From positions 3,540,426 to 3,604,425 of the forward strand of contig JAUPFP010000015.1 in NCBI GenBank assembly GCA_036925085.1: a stretch of 64,000 nucleotides of DNA, in the 5' to 3' direction. The notes under the pieces are model-generated. The model did not search any database. It saw only the letters and a list, made by a program, of their open reading frames with translations, and was not told where the DNA came from. This DNA comes from Brachycybe producta. Lineage: Eukaryota; Arthropoda; Diplopoda; Playtdesmida; Andrognathidae. This document shows, in pieces, positions 47,489-60,330 of the stretch; the first letter of the stretch is position 1; each line of letters starts with the position of its first letter. Both the position numbers and the translations under genes were made by a program.

Positions 47489-48544
47489 ATGAAAACTGTT
47501 TAACACGAAATATATTTTTCCAATCTAGTCATTTAGAACAGTATAAAAGTTATTTCTTTTAACATCGATATTCGTTCAACACGAAATAATACTTTCGAAA
47601 ATAAAACTTTTTTTCATGATAGTAGCAATTTCAGAATAAAACAAAAAATTCTTACTGTAAAAAAAAAACACAAAATACAAAAAAAAATATATATATTTGA
47701 TTTTAAATTTTTCATTGATCGCGATGATTCCCCTTTGGCTATAATATTCCATATGAGTTTACACATCTTCAAATTTATTTCCCAACTGACCACCACAAAC
47801 CACAAATTGAAACAATTTCTAGCAACAACAAAAATAAAAACCAAATACATATTTGTAGAATAATAAATTGAAAGAAAGAAAAAAAAAAAAAAACAGACCC
47901 ACTTATTTTTTTTTTTTCTAACATTAACCAAAAACTTTTATCGTTTTTGGTCAACTTTTTCAAACATATTATTACCATAAAAACAAATAACAATATCCTT
48001 TAATAAAATATTTTTTTTTCATAAACAATATATGGATATTGTTTTGTGTGCCTTTGTATTACATACATGTATATTATTATATACATCTTGACAAAATGGA
48101 ATAACAATTCGATTCCCTTTATTGACTCATATAAACTTTTTTTTTATTTACTGTTTGACAACTTTGAAAAGTTTTTTTAAATAAAAAAACACCACCAAAA
48201 AAAATATAAAAATTGCGTTTCCACTCGAATATGACATTTTATTGTGTCAAAACAAACAAAAAAAAGATCTATCTAGTGAAGTATCTCTTTTTTATTTTGA
48301 CGAATCCACCACATTCAGATAAGATCACTAAAAGTAGTAGTAGTAGCCTAACAACAAAAAATAAAAAGTCCACCATTTTTCTATAGGGACATTACAAAGT
48401 GTCTCATAAGTCCGGCATTACAGCAGCAACAACAACAACAATAGTAATACAGTCAATACCTTGCTTTACGTTACCTCTGAAAAAGGCTACCTCGCTATAA
48501 CATGTACTTTGATCAAAATCTTCGAAATCTGAATTTGAATAAGG

Positions 48545-49150
48545 ACTCTCTACAATCAGCCCAGATGGCCTGTCGTTGAGGAACTACATATTCCAAAAGC
48601 AGCATACAAATGCATTGTCAGAATTAACTTCTATCACCTGCTACAATAATTCCCCCATGCAAATATAATATTGAGTTGAATGGCACCATTAGTAAATATG
48701 CGTTTGAATTTCAATTAACTACTCTGGAAGCAGCCCTGATGACCTATGGCAGAGAAAACATTTAGTCCAAAAACTGCATATAAATGCATTGTTAAAATAA
48801 ATATTTATTACCTGCGATACCAATTCCCCCCCCCCATTTCAGTATATAATAAGGTCAATAACACTCCTATAAATTCATTAAATCAAAACGTTCCCGATTT
48901 TTTATAACATTCAACAGAAGCAAAACTATAATTAAACTTCGTTAACGATGATTTTTATAATTTGAATTTTAAAATTTAATCTGAAAGCAGTTCAAAGGAC
49001 CTATAGCAGAGGGAGAATATAATCCGGAAAATACATGAGATAAATGCATTGTCAAAATAATCTATTAACACATATGCCATAAAAAATTTCCCATGCAAAT
49101 GTAAAATTAAGTTGAAAACCAGCATGAATATAGATTTACATGCTTTTTCA
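48545..49150. repeat. Three diverged direct repeats of about 240 bp
   Basis: Each copy has a GAAGCAG..GATGACCTATGGCAGAG-like start, AAATGCATTGTCAAAATAA, a CCTGCTACAATAATTCCCCC-like part and CATGCAAATATAATATTGAG. Copies begin near 48548, 48725 and 48980. The second and third are truncated or interrupted. Non-coding. Confidence 0.65.
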
Positions 49151-49284
49151 AACATACACCCCTATGAATCCCTCTAAAATATAAATTCCTACATTCCTTT
49201 ATTCTCAGGAAGTAAATTCTATTGTTGAATGACCCCCAGGTACTACTGACCAGAAATATGAGTCTATTCCTTCAAAAAATCTTT

Positions 49285-49495
49285 GATTTTTTCCAGGCCC
49301 TTGGCACACATACCACTTTTGGTGGTCGATTTCGACCGTAAAATGAAGTCGGCGTATATCACTTGTGTGCCATGGTCCGACTTCTCTAGATAGCAATCAA
49401 TACATTGTAACCACAGTCCAGCCACCTTCGAAAACATTTTGCAGTCGAATGCGACTAACAAAAGTGGTCTGTTTGTGAAGGTCACCATTTTTAGT
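49285..49495. mobile_element. Family 4 palindromic element
   Basis: It carries CAGGCCCTTGGCACACATAC and a later CACAAACAGACCACTTTTGT-like inverse arm, plus CAATACATTGTAACCACAGT and CCAGCCACCTTCGAAAACAT, which recur at about 50800 and 52040. Non-coding. Confidence 0.6.
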
Positions 49496-49928
49496 AACAC
49501 ATCCCTATTGTCAAACCAGAAATAACTGTACAAATGCCATTATTTACAGAACGTTGCGATCAAGGTGTCCAGGAATAGTTCCGCAATTTCTTGCAGGAAA
49601 TTTCACAGGGCCATCGACGGACCTATGTCATGCATTAATTATTATAACCTCTCATGATACCTGACTTATGGAACACCCTGTATAATGTATACTGCAATAC
49701 ATTGAAGTCAGCATAGATATGATTTCGATTTATCAATAGGGGTTTTTTTTGTCTGTTTTCCAAATTTGTGTTCTGTTATTGACGACAAACAAAAAAAAAA
49801 ATAAAGGGGGGGGGGGATGACTTGACTATCCCTCAAAAAAAATATAAACCTGCTCCTTGTCAAATTCACTACAACAAAAGCATCTTCAAACTGATACAAA
49901 TCTAAATAACACGTTATGTACTTGCAAT

Positions 49929-49970
49929 TTTCTCTCTCTCTCTCTCTCTCTCTCGCACTATCTCTCTCTG
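49929..49970. repeat. (CT)n microsatellite
   Basis: CT units with one CGCA interruption. Confidence 0.9.
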
Positions 49971-50620
49971 AAAGATGGAAACAGATTGGGAAGAATGGGG
50001 AGGAAAGGCAGGATAAATATTTACTAGGAGGTATTTTTTATCACAAAACAGCAAAAATTGTCGATCAATGCAATTGAGGATAAAAAATGGAGAAGGGGAA
50101 AAAATACCTTTTATAATGGAATTTTGAAACAAAAAAATACTAGTAGGAATTTTGGGAATAAACATTAAAGCCTCTAGAGATCAAAAGAAATCATCTGTAA
50201 AAATATATATATTTTTTCATCCATCCATCCATAATAGACAAAAAAAATATATATATTGCAAAAATGCATTCAAAGATTGGCAAATTGAAATTTTGTTGTT
50301 TTTAAGAGTATTTTTTTCATATGATTTGAGACGTTTATTGACTGTATTTTGACGTTCAATTTTTTTTTTATATTTTTAGTTATTTTTTTTTTCAAACTTC
50401 ATAAATTTTTTTGAATGTATATTTCTTACTAAAGTATAAACTAAAAATGTGGCCAATAGAAAAAAAAATATTTCTCCAATGTCTAAATTAAGAAATATTT
50501 GAAAAAACCTATATGAAAAGCTTCGTGAACTGAATTCAAACTTTTAAAATAAAATAAATAACTTTGGGTATTTTTACGGAAAAAATATTCTTTTTATCAA
50601 ACCACAAGTTTTAACCGTAA

Positions 50621-50835
50621 GGCCCTTTCCAGACAGGCGACAGTTGAAAGACTAAATTTTTGGCAACAAAAACAAGTCGAAAGTCGCGAAGGTGGTCGTT
50701 GCAATGTATTTTCTATAGAAAGATACTAACCTTTGCACATAGATGACTTTTAACTGTGTGCCAAAGTTGGTGGCGTCTTTCCATAAAAAATACATTGTAA
50801 CGACAATCCAGCGACCCTTCGACTTCAGCTTCTAA
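50621..50835. mobile_element. Family 4 palindromic element
   Basis: It begins AAGGCCCTTTCCAGACAGGC, with the shared TGCAATGTATTTTCTATAGA and ACATTGTAACGACAATCCAG inverted around the middle. More diverged than the copy at 51937. Confidence 0.55.
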
Positions 50836-51079
50836 AGCATTGTTTCCACTTGTACACGTGAGTCTCTGTATGCACGAGTAATGTACTCATTGTATAATAC
50901 GATGATGTTTGCATCAAAGAGCCTATAAATAAACGCTGTTTCAGCAAAGTCACATCTACGGCCCTTGCAATGTTAAATACTATTATTGTGTTAGAAAAAC
51001 TGCTCTTAAAACTATTTTAACATCTTAATTTGAATACAGAAATCATCTCATTATTTTAAAAATCTATCTCAATTAATTT

Positions 51080-51200
51080 GTTGTATTTCATTTTAATGCT
51101 CAGAAGAGAAGAAAAAGCCATAATAGCAACTACGACTGTACAACTCTTGATTATGTTCATTTGTCCTGTACCTTGTCATAGCAAAATAAGCAACGAATAG
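51080..51200. mobile_element. Partial relative of the palindrome at 35664
   Basis: It shares TTGTATTTCATTTTAATGCT, AGAAGAGAAGAAAAAGCCAT and CTACGACTGTACAACTC in the same order as one arm and the loop of the 35.7 kb element. Confidence 0.55.
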
Positions 51201-51936
51201 TCGATGACTTTAAAGAGACCATTACCTCCATAAATATGTTTTCAAAATATTGTCAAGACTTACCCCAATGATTGCCAAAACGATTTTTAAAATAAGTCAT
51301 TAAAACCCTAGAAAACAACTTAAAAATGAAGTGACTTTTCCTGAGTCACCAAACGAAGCCATTTTAAATTTCCAAAAACGAAAGTCTTCCCCCCCCCCCA
51401 TTTTGTGGCAAATGTTGTCACCTCACATTTCCAGAATTCCTTAATGAAATATTGCTATTTTCCCTATTCATATTCAACTCATAACAACCTTCCATGTGGA
51501 ATAATTCAAATATTAAATCCATAGTACTTTGAAATGAAAGTAATGTCAGGTGATTGCAACACATCAGAATTTGAGTAGAGGAGTAGACTTTGGGGTGTTT
51601 TGTTGTCAAAGTCTGTTGTTTGGTGGTAAAGTTCATTTACATGAAGTTAATTGATTTTTTAATTATATTAATCACTTATTTTAAATTTTAAAAATCGTTA
51701 TGGTAATCGTTGAATAATTCTTGACAATATTTTGCCTGAGATACGTTGGTCTCTTTAACAGAAAAAGGAAGAAACTAGCTGTCGTTTTAATGCCTTTGCT
51801 CTTGGAGCAGACAGACACATGCAACACGAGCTCATAAACATTTTAATTGCTTTTGCAACATGTTTAGTCTATGAAAAAAACAAATATTTTGTCAAGGTCA
51901 TGTTGAAGACTCATGAGTCAGTGGCAAAGTAGCCTA

Positions 51937-52150
51937 AGGACCTTTGCACACGAACCACTTTTTAATGGGTTTAGTTCGACTGCAAACATTTAGTCGGTGT
52001 GTCTTACTCGTGTGAAAAGGTCCGGCGTCTTTTCATAGCAATGCATTATCAACCACAGTCCAGCCACTTAAGACAACATTTTGCAATCTAACTAAACCAC
52101 TAAAATGCATGGTTTGTGTGCCAAGGTGCTTAGTGGAAACGAACCTTAAC
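51937..52150. mobile_element. Family 4 palindromic element, best preserved
   Basis: The termini AAGGACCTTTGCACACGAAC and GTGTGCCAAGGTGCTTAGTG are inverted. Inside, GGTTTAGTTCGACTGCAAA pairs with TTTGCAATCTAACTAAACC. It also holds CAATGCATTATCAACCACAG, common to the family. No coding capacity. Confidence 0.65.
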
Positions 52151-55100
52151 TAATAATACTCAAAAGAGTTTCACAGAAAGAAGAAAAGAAAAAAAAACTC
52201 AAAAGTCACAAATCCGTCACATTAATTTTAAAGTATCATATCTGTCTTTATCAGAGAGATTTTGATGTTCGTATTTTTGTTGTGAAAAGTTATTTCTCAT
52301 TGATGAATTATCGCCTTTAGCTCTTTATATACTGTATATAAAAAAACACCAAATAAACTCTTAATCTCATAAAAGAGATCTTAAACCCCCCATTTTTTAT
52401 TTATTTAAAAATAAACTCAATAAATAAATAAAAACATGCAATTAAGTCATTGTAATATTCAAGATATTTCATCTAAAATATTCTACAATAGCTTTTTTTC
52501 AAACTTTAAACAAAAGCTGAAGGAAAAAAAAGAAGAAAAAACACATACACACAATGGACACACAAGTCAATAGTTTATTTTAGATGAGCCAGGAATTTAC
52601 TATCATTTTCCGAAAGAGAAAAAGAGAAAAGAAAAAAAAGGAACTTGACATTTATTATGTAGTGTTATTTGTCTCTCAGTTGGATGAGAAACAATATGGA
52701 GAGAGAATCGAAATTGATTTTTTAGTATGGACGCAATGAGGGTCTATAGAAAGCCCCCCCCCCAAAAAAAAAGAACGAAAAGAGAGGAGTGAAGGGGTGA
52801 GGTGATCCTCCGCAGGGGACCATTGGCGTGCATCGAAAGTTAATCACTTGCAACAGAGAGAAAGGGCAGTCAGTCAGTCAGTCAGGTGGGATCCCCCCTT
52901 AGTATAATAAAAGAAGCATCTTACAACTTGTCTGTGGTCATGTACATGGTGTCACAGAAGAATTTCCCATAATATAAGGGCCTTATATGTGTTTCCTACA
53001 TAATATACTATTTTAAATGTCAATAATATACTGTACAGAAAAAAAAACTAACTGAATACTATTTCTCAATTGAAGTTTTCTGGTGAAAATATTTAAATAA
53101 GGCGCAGTATTTTCTGTTGTGGTTTACTAATTTTTGTGATTGATCATTAGGCGCATGATGGGTAAAGCAACCCAACTTGTTTTTGGTCGAATAAAAAGTG
53201 CTGGCTAGAGGCTAGCATTTTCAAATTGATAAATGATAGTATAGCCGGTAATTAGACTACCAGTAGGGTTTTTTTAAAAAAAAATTTGAATAAAACCATA
53301 ATTTTGGCTGCTTTCAGTTGTTCCTCTTTCATTTGTCCTGCTACTTTTGTGTTATCTTCTGGATAAATTTTATTTAAATAATCAAACAAGTTATCTTGTG
53401 TTGATTATAAAGTTTTAGATATATTTTGGGAAGAAAATGGTGCCCTTCAGAAAAAAAAAGCAACAATATTCGTTCAAATTTCTCGAACAAAAATAACTGC
53501 ATCATTGAATAAGTTACAGTACACTTACTGGGCCATACCTGGGCTTTTTGATAGCTTTGTAATAAACATCAAAAGGTTCTAACATAAGACTGGATCTAAT
53601 CAAAGCTAGAACCATTTTCTCCAGTAATCTCAGCAAGTCTTGCTTAAAAGGTTAATTGTGTATAATTTGAGTTTTGTCCATTAAGACTAAGAGCTATATA
53701 AAAGTAAATAAACTTTTAACCTTTTTTGAAATCTTAAGAAATATAACAGATTGTGTTGGGCCAGCCCCCACTGTTTATTGGAGTTAAGTCCATGACAACC
53801 GTACACTAGGTCTCTACACTTGCCCCACATGCACGGGACAAGAGCGGACTATGGTTATTTAATAAATTAATTAATTATTTAGAATACAATATGGAAGATC
53901 ATGGTCCATCATGTTATATTTTGAAAAACAAGATGCTAATGGAGCATTTCAAAAATCTGTTCATTGTTGTAATTACTTTTAAGATTTGAACTTAAAACAC
54001 TAATCATAGTTAAAATGTTGTTAGAATTATTTTAACATGAGTTTTTTTCATAAAAAAAAGCAAAAATTTTGGACTTGGTCTATTTGTGCTCTGACCCATC
54101 CATATCAAAAGGGTGAATAACAAGCATTGTGTATTCAATTAAGAATATATGGAGCTTCAAAACGAAAAACAAACCATATTCCTAGCTCTGCATGTTTTAG
54201 GGTTGTAGGGCCTACATCATTGCAAAGTTTAACTTTTCAATTTATGCGTTCGCACTTACCTCAGAAGAAAAAAATAGTTTTAATTGGCAACTAAACTCAA
54301 CTCACAATATATATTCTCTTGTTTATTATTATTTTTGGTTATAAACCTTATCGTAAAGAACTGCTTGAGAATTTTAAAAGTTTTCATCAAATATAACAGC
54401 TTAAAAGCCTATTATATTATAAAACAATAACCGTGATATGATCACAACAAAGAATTTCGATTAAGTTGTCGAAACATAAGATTTTTATGGGTTAAAGGGT
54501 CAAAATATCTATTTCCTTTGGACTCTCTTATTAATTTCAGGGCTAAAAATAAAACCATTGATGTTCAAACCTATTTCAGAATAACTTTTCCTCTAAGATT
54601 CTCCTCTGCTTTCAAGTTAGGATCTGATGATGGTTACCGCTAGACCATCATGACCTAACTATAAAATGTAACTAAAAGTTACATAAAAAGATCAGTTCTC
54701 GTTACTTCAAAATATTAATGTACCCTTTTCAGACAATGCATTATTTCAGCTGCAGCAGCAGCAGCACTACCAGAACACATGGCAATAATTGTTATTGGGT
54801 TTATATTTTTGAGTTTTGACAATGCAATTTCACATGCTGAAATTGGACTTTTTTTACCCTCTGCAACAGGCCTTCTTGGCTGCTTGCGGAGGAATTTTTC
54901 AAATTCAAATTCAAAAATGACAAACCTTATAACAAAGAGAAAGAAGGGCCAGAAAGCTGAGAATCCCTTTCACTTTATAGACAAACCACAAAACAAGGAA
55001 TACTTTTCCCCTCTGATTTCACTTCTCCTTCTACACCCACCCACCTTTCCCTCAGATAAAACACTATTACGGGTATTGTTCTGGTTGATCTTTTGACAAT

Positions 55101-55650
55101 GTGTTGCTTTTGACTCTCAAGTGTGGTGAAGAAAAAGATGGTAACAGATGCTAGACTCAAATTAAAGAAGCTGTTTTTGTTGTAACTCTAGTGTAAAAAT
55201 GGTTTGGATCCTTTTTTTTTTTTTCTTCTTCTGAATTTCTTCTATCACTTGATCGTCGTGTTGAGTTTTTCTTTCCTTTCATTCTTTCTTTCTATCTTTA
55301 GATTACATGGAATAAAATTCAAAATACAAGTATTGAAGTTTTGTTGTCTGCCCCTGAACATTTTTTTCTCCTTCTATATAGGGCCTATAGCATTTTGATG
55401 CCCAAACTTCCCATTGCTTTAACTAATGTATTATTCATTCAGAAAATCAAAATATTCAATAAAATTTATTAATAGACGAAGGGGTATTTTTTATACAAAA
55501 AAAACTTGAATAACAATGTACGTAACAAATTAAAGGTTTCGACCTGAAAACATCTTAAAAATTGTTCAGAAAACTCGCAAAAGTTTAGAAAATAACATCA
55601 AATCCAATCTGGATTACGAAGTGTAATTGTGTTTTCATAAGTTTACATAT
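52151..55650. other. AT-rich DNA, nothing firmly supported
   Basis: It includes a C9 tract at 52756, a (CAGT)n run at about 52867-52886 inside a GC-richer patch, and a CAG-rich stretch (TGCAGCAGCAGCAGCAC) at 54750-54767. A plus-strand frame of about 105 codons at 54779-55096 starts hydrophobic (MAIIVIGFIFLSF) but has no exon signals or family match and shares AAATTCAAATTCAAAAATGA with 22490, so it is likely repeat-derived. Confidence 0.4.
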
Positions 55651-56002
55651 TTAAGATGGTTTATTAACAGCTGATTTTTAGAGAAACTTGAATGTGTTTT
55701 AGAAACTAGAAGGATAGCTCAATCACTTATTTATTTTTTTTCAAAATGATATAATTTCAAAATAAATTTTTTATAGACAAAAATTAAAAAAATATAGTCT
55801 GCTAAGCGCCATCTGCTTAAAATTGAATCATTTTAAAAATCATTCAAAAGTTCATTTTGAAAAAAAAAATATTCACATAAAAAGTTTCTGAAGCGATTGA
55901 GCTACCCTTCTAGTTTCTAAAACACTTCTAGTTTCTCTTAATTTTGCTCCTGAAAGACAAAATCAGAGCTCGAGAGGCGCTTACACTTTAAAAACCACCT
56001 TA
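55651..56002. mobile_element. Family 1 element
   Basis: Starts TTAAGATGGTTTATTAACAG, has AGAAACTAGAAGGATAGCTC and AGCTACCCTTCTAGTTTCTA, and ends TACACTTTAAAAACCACCTT. Both arms are well preserved. Confidence 0.8.
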
Positions 56003-56039
56003 CAAATGAATCAACTCTGACTCAAATAGGCCAATGAAT

Positions 56040-56283
56040 CAAGGCCGTAACTAGCCAAGTGTGCGCCCGATACAAGAATAAAATTGGCGCCTCCTCAGTA
56101 TTATCATTCTAGTTAGGCTACTTTGCGCCTCTTAAAGCTTTGTGTCCGAGGCAAGAATAAATAAAACTGGTGCCCTCTAGTTATTATCAATGTAGTTACT
56201 TTTCTCGTGCTATTTTACTGAGCCTCTAACCTATGCGCGCCCGAGGCAGGTGTCTCACTAACCTCGCTCTAATGACGGCTCTG
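56040..56283. mobile_element. hAT-type MITE with perfect 8-bp target duplication
   Basis: It is bounded by identical 8-mers CAATGAAT (56032-56039 and 56284-56291). The termini CAAGGCCGTAACTAGC and TAATGACGGCTCTG are imperfect inverted repeats. The subterminal parts contain GTGTGCGCCCGA and TGCGCGCCCGAGGCAG. 244 bp, non-coding. A partial relative ends near 63688 (CCTAGTTAAGGCTCTG). Confidence 0.88.
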
Positions 56284-57094
56284 CAATGAATCATGGAAGA
56301 GTGACATTAACTCTATTCATTTCTGTTTCGTGCAAATTGCACGGCAGATTTACTAGTAAAATTTATATTTAATTGCTGTGTCTAATTCAATAGTTATTAA
56401 AATTGTCGACAGTTGTCAAAAACAAAATTCTTGATTCTAGTTTTGTTTTGGTTACTTTTATTTATTAAAATTTCTAATACCAAACAAGAAAATCTTGTTT
56501 ACTTTATATATCTAAAGATATAAACTGATCGTAGTTAAACGAGTGGTTCTATTAGTTTTAATAAATAATAAGTAAGCTTTTAGTCTGTCTGAATAAAATA
56601 AGGAAACGGATCAGTGTGATTGAGTGAAAGCTTCTTAAAAGAGACACACAAACCATATAACATTATATCGTATTCTAGTTTCCAAACATTTAGATAAAAC
56701 TCGAAAGATATTTTCTTAAGACTTAAACCTGATTACAGAAGCAAATTAAAAATTGATAGAATAGTTTTTTTTTTAAAAAAAATTCCAATAGTGGCTAATA
56801 GAGATAGAGAGAAAAGAGTAGAAGTCAATACATGATTTAAATCCTCCTCCGTTTTTTTAAAAAAAAAATAAAAGTTTCACTAAAGTTATTCTAGTTTAGT
56901 TTGCTAACTTTTTGGGAAAAAAAAGTTCAGAGCAGCTATAAAATAACAGCTGAGATTGTAGATTTTAACCTTTTAAGCCTTGAATGTCCAATTAAAGTAT
57001 AAAAAGTACTATAAGTGGACGACCATTTTTTTTCTAAATAGCCAATAGTCTTCAAGTAAAACTATAATACTTTGCTGTTTCAGGTTCTTTTCTG

Positions 57095-57372
57095 AACAGC
57101 TTTGTTTTAAAAACTAGAATTACAACGGTAGCCGAATCAGAGAGAGAAACGTGGAAGGGGAAAAGTGGAAGGAGAGAAACCGACATTGAAATGAAAGAAG
57201 TAAAAAAAGGAAAAAACGATGCGCATGCGCACAAATGCCTGTGAATTTTGCTCCCGTCATTTATGACGGGTTACCCCACTAGTTTAAAAATATTATCTGC
57301 AAATTGACATAAAAAGTTTCTTTTACCCATAAGTGATTCAGCAGCTACCCTTCTAGTTTCTAAAACACCATT
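57095..57372. mobile_element. Diverged family 1 copy with an internal insert
   Basis: GTTTTAAAAACTAGAATTAC and CAACGGTAGCCGAATCA match the left arm. AGCTACCCTTCTAGTTTCTA and AAACACC match the right arm. The middle has been replaced by unrelated sequence including GAGAGAAACG repeats and a TGCGCATGCGCA palindrome. Confidence 0.6.
57220..57231. promoter_or_regulatory. NRF1-type palindrome
   Basis: TGCGCATGCGCA is the exact NRF1 consensus, unusual in this AT-rich sequence. Just downstream CCCGTCATTTATGACGGG is a small hairpin. Because it lies inside a transposon copy, promoter function is doubtful. Confidence 0.25.
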
Positions 57373-57886
57373 ATTATTTATTTTTGCGTTTATAACTTTT
57401 AGTTTTGACAATGCATTTATTTATTTTGCATGTATGTTGCAACTGGACTACCATACTTGGATTTATGAACAATCATCTATTCAATGATGAATATATTATA
57501 CATTATTAACATAAGAACTGTGAATGAATTCCAGTATGGTTATCTTTTTAAGAACTTAAGTCAGTCAATGAATTTTTAAAATGTCATACTCATACACATG
57601 TATACACGTCAATAACTTTGTTACGTCATGAAAAGAATCATTTTTATAAATTATTAACTATTGTTAATAAACTATTCTAAACCTTTAAAATATTAACTTA
57701 TAAAGTTATAATTAGCCTAAATTATTACTAATAAATGTGCCAATATTCATATTTAATGCAAGGCAGTTAGGGTAGAATAGTAGCAATAAATTCAAATTTA
57801 AAACAATAGAAACAAATTTCAGTTTCTTCATAAAATTAAATAAATAAACTGTATAAATTAAATTAAATTAAATTAAAAAAAATTAA

Positions 57887-58110
57887 TTAAGATGGTTTAT
57901 GGTTATTCTGTCTTTCAGGAGCAAAATTGTAAGAGAAACTAGAAAGTGCTTTAGAAACTAGAAAGGTAGCTAAATCATTTAAGGGTATTTTCATGTAGGT
58001 TGATACATTTCAAAATCACATAAAAAGCTTATTTTGAAAGATGTCAACATAAAAAAAAATATTCTTAAGTGATTGAGCTACCATTCTAGTTACTAAAACA
58101 CTTTTAAAAA
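57887..58110. mobile_element. Family 1 element, internally shortened
   Basis: Starts TTAAGATGGTTTATGGTTAT and has TCTGTCTTTCAGGAGCAAAA, AGAAACTAGAAAGGTAGCTA and AGCTACCATTCTAGTTACTA. The central spacer and the outer right arm are missing. Confidence 0.8.
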
Positions 58111-58879
58111 ATGTACTAAGTATTAAATTGAAATTGATGCTCAAAAAGTTTTTTTTTTAAATACTAAGTGATTTATTAAATAAAGTGAATTAAAATCAAA
58201 CAATCAAATATCTCCTGTTGAATGCTAATGTCATTTATGGACATTTCTTGTTCATTTTAAAATAATATATCGTAGTTTACAACTTGTGTATTCAAAATAA
58301 AAAGATAAATACGGTTCGAAAATTCTATGAAACTTCCACATAAAAAAAATGAAATCTATTTTTCAAAAAGATATTTTTTTTATTGTTATCTTGAAAATCA
58401 TTAAACATAACAACCCATTGTTAGTTATTCAAGTCTGTAACATTAATAATAGATTAGACGTCAACACATTGATTCTAAGTACAACTAATATATTTTATGG
58501 TTGAATAAAGTTGACACAAAATTTAAAAAATGACGACGACTCAAGATTAATCCATTCGTGGTGTCTCTCGAGACAAACCTCTCACAAAATATCTATTAAA
58601 AATATATATATACAAACTTTTGATATGGAGAAAACATCAAACTAAAAAAAAGTGTCTACAGAATATAAAAAAAAAAGATTTCAAAATCTATTCTTGTCAA
58701 TCAAATTATCCATTTATTAATATTTCACTTTCATTTCCGATTTTCTCTCTGAAATAAGTGTTGAAGTCTAAAGGATCTCTCAGACCAACCCGTGGCACAC
58801 GGGAGCGGGTAGGTCGCAGGACATCCAAAATATGACGGGAAATGGGGCCACCCACACCAACGATGCGACATCGTTGGCA

Positions 58880-59147
58880 TGTGAGCCCATTGATCGCCAT
58901 CCTCCTATTCCCAAATCTTCTCCTCTTATGACGGGCATGCTTCCAGTTAGCACACAGAGATTCACATCAGAAGCCGTTATCACTGTCACAATTTTATGAC
59001 CTTTTTTTTCTGTAATGAGACTGCAGAAAAAAAGTCATAAAATTGTGACAGTGATAACACTGATAACACCTTCTGATGTGAATCTCTGTGTGCCCCATCA
59101 TAAGATGGGGATTTTGGAATAGGAGGATGGCGGGCAATGTGCTCACC
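58880..59147. mobile_element. Long palindromic MITE
   Basis: The arms GCCATCCTCCTATTCC / GGAATAGGAGGATGGC, CACACAGAGATTCACATCAG / CTGATGTGAATCTCTGTGTG and CACTGTCACAATTTTATGAC / GTCATAAAATTGTGACAGTG are inverted around a T-rich/A-rich loop at about 59000-59030. Related to 39885-40139. Confidence 0.8.
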
Positions 59148-60224
59148 ACCAGCCAATGAGACCCCCTAGGCCCTTATATCTTATGGGTGGATGGAGCATA
59201 GTCACATTCCTGTAATAAGACCTCAGAGTTCGAAAATCAGTTGTTTATAAAACTTCTTAGAGCATATTTTTGTCCATGAAGAAAATCAACAACTTATTTT
59301 TTTAAAGAAAAAATGACTAATATTTATGAGTCATTCGAGTGGATCAAATTAATGAAAATTGTTTGTCGAGTGAACATTGAATAAAACAACATCCCATCAA
59401 AGTAATACACCTCTCTTTGTTATGTTACGCATAAATGCAAATTGTTCCATTTATGACACGATATGAAATATGGATCTTCTCTTTTTTTATGTCTGTGTGT
59501 GTTGTTGCCTGCCAAACCTTCAAAAAATCCCTCAAATTACTGCTAAGTCACCAGAAATTGGAAAAAAATGGGTGGTCATTATATATCGGCCCCACCTCTT
59601 CCTCCTCTTCTGTACATAACATTATAAACACACCTTTTGGCTATTGTTATTTTTTTTAGCTTTCTTTCTTATTTTTGGCATCGTTTTGATAGATAAAAAC
59701 ATTTTCTTTTTGTTTTGTCGACAAACAAAGAAAACTTTATTTCTAGACCACTAATAATATAAAGAAAAGAAAAAAACCAAAACAAAACCCACATTAACTC
59801 CTTCCTACCCAATAACCTTCATTATCAAAAAAGAACCAAAAAAAATCATTTACAAAAGGGCTGCCAAACCAAAAATAACTCCAATTCCTAAATACGCAGC
59901 AAGTGAATTTTTTAAAAAAAAAACAAATTTATTCTTAAGACTTTTAGCAAGCGATGCGAGTTATAAAATAACAGAATTTTTTTAATATAAAATGTAATTG
60001 TAGAAAAAAACTAACTATGAAATTTCGCTTTTAAAGATGAGGCAAGCGTCTCTTGATAGTATTTGCGGCCCGCCCATAGGTCGTACTAACATCTAGCATA
60101 GCCTTATTCACACTGGAATGTGTCAATCTCAAACCAAATTCCTTTGTAAACTGAAAATGCATTTCTTTTTCTGGTTGCAATACTAATTAATATAAAATTA
60201 ATATTTATTAACTTAAAAATAATA
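59148..60224. other. AT-rich stretch, nothing supported
   Basis: A family 1 end fragment (AGAGTTCGAAAATCAGTTGT) lies at about 59225-59262. No other element or exon was recognised. Confidence 0.4.
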
Positions 60225-60330
60225 TTTAAAAATTTAAAAATATTTAAAAATTTAAAAATATTTAAAAATTTAAAAATATTTAAAAATTTAAAAATATTTA
60301 AAAATTTAAAAATATTTAAAAATTTAAAAA
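60225..60330. repeat. 18-bp AT tandem repeat
   Basis: Units of AATATTTAAAAATTTAAA repeat about six times without change of period. 18 bp is six codons, so an open frame runs through it on the minus strand, but this is a repeat effect. Confidence 0.95.

Noticed and set aside
54779-55096. 105-codon frame starting with a hydrophobic segment
   Set aside because: It contains sequence shared with another repeat locus (near 22490), lacks splice or promoter context and matches no family.
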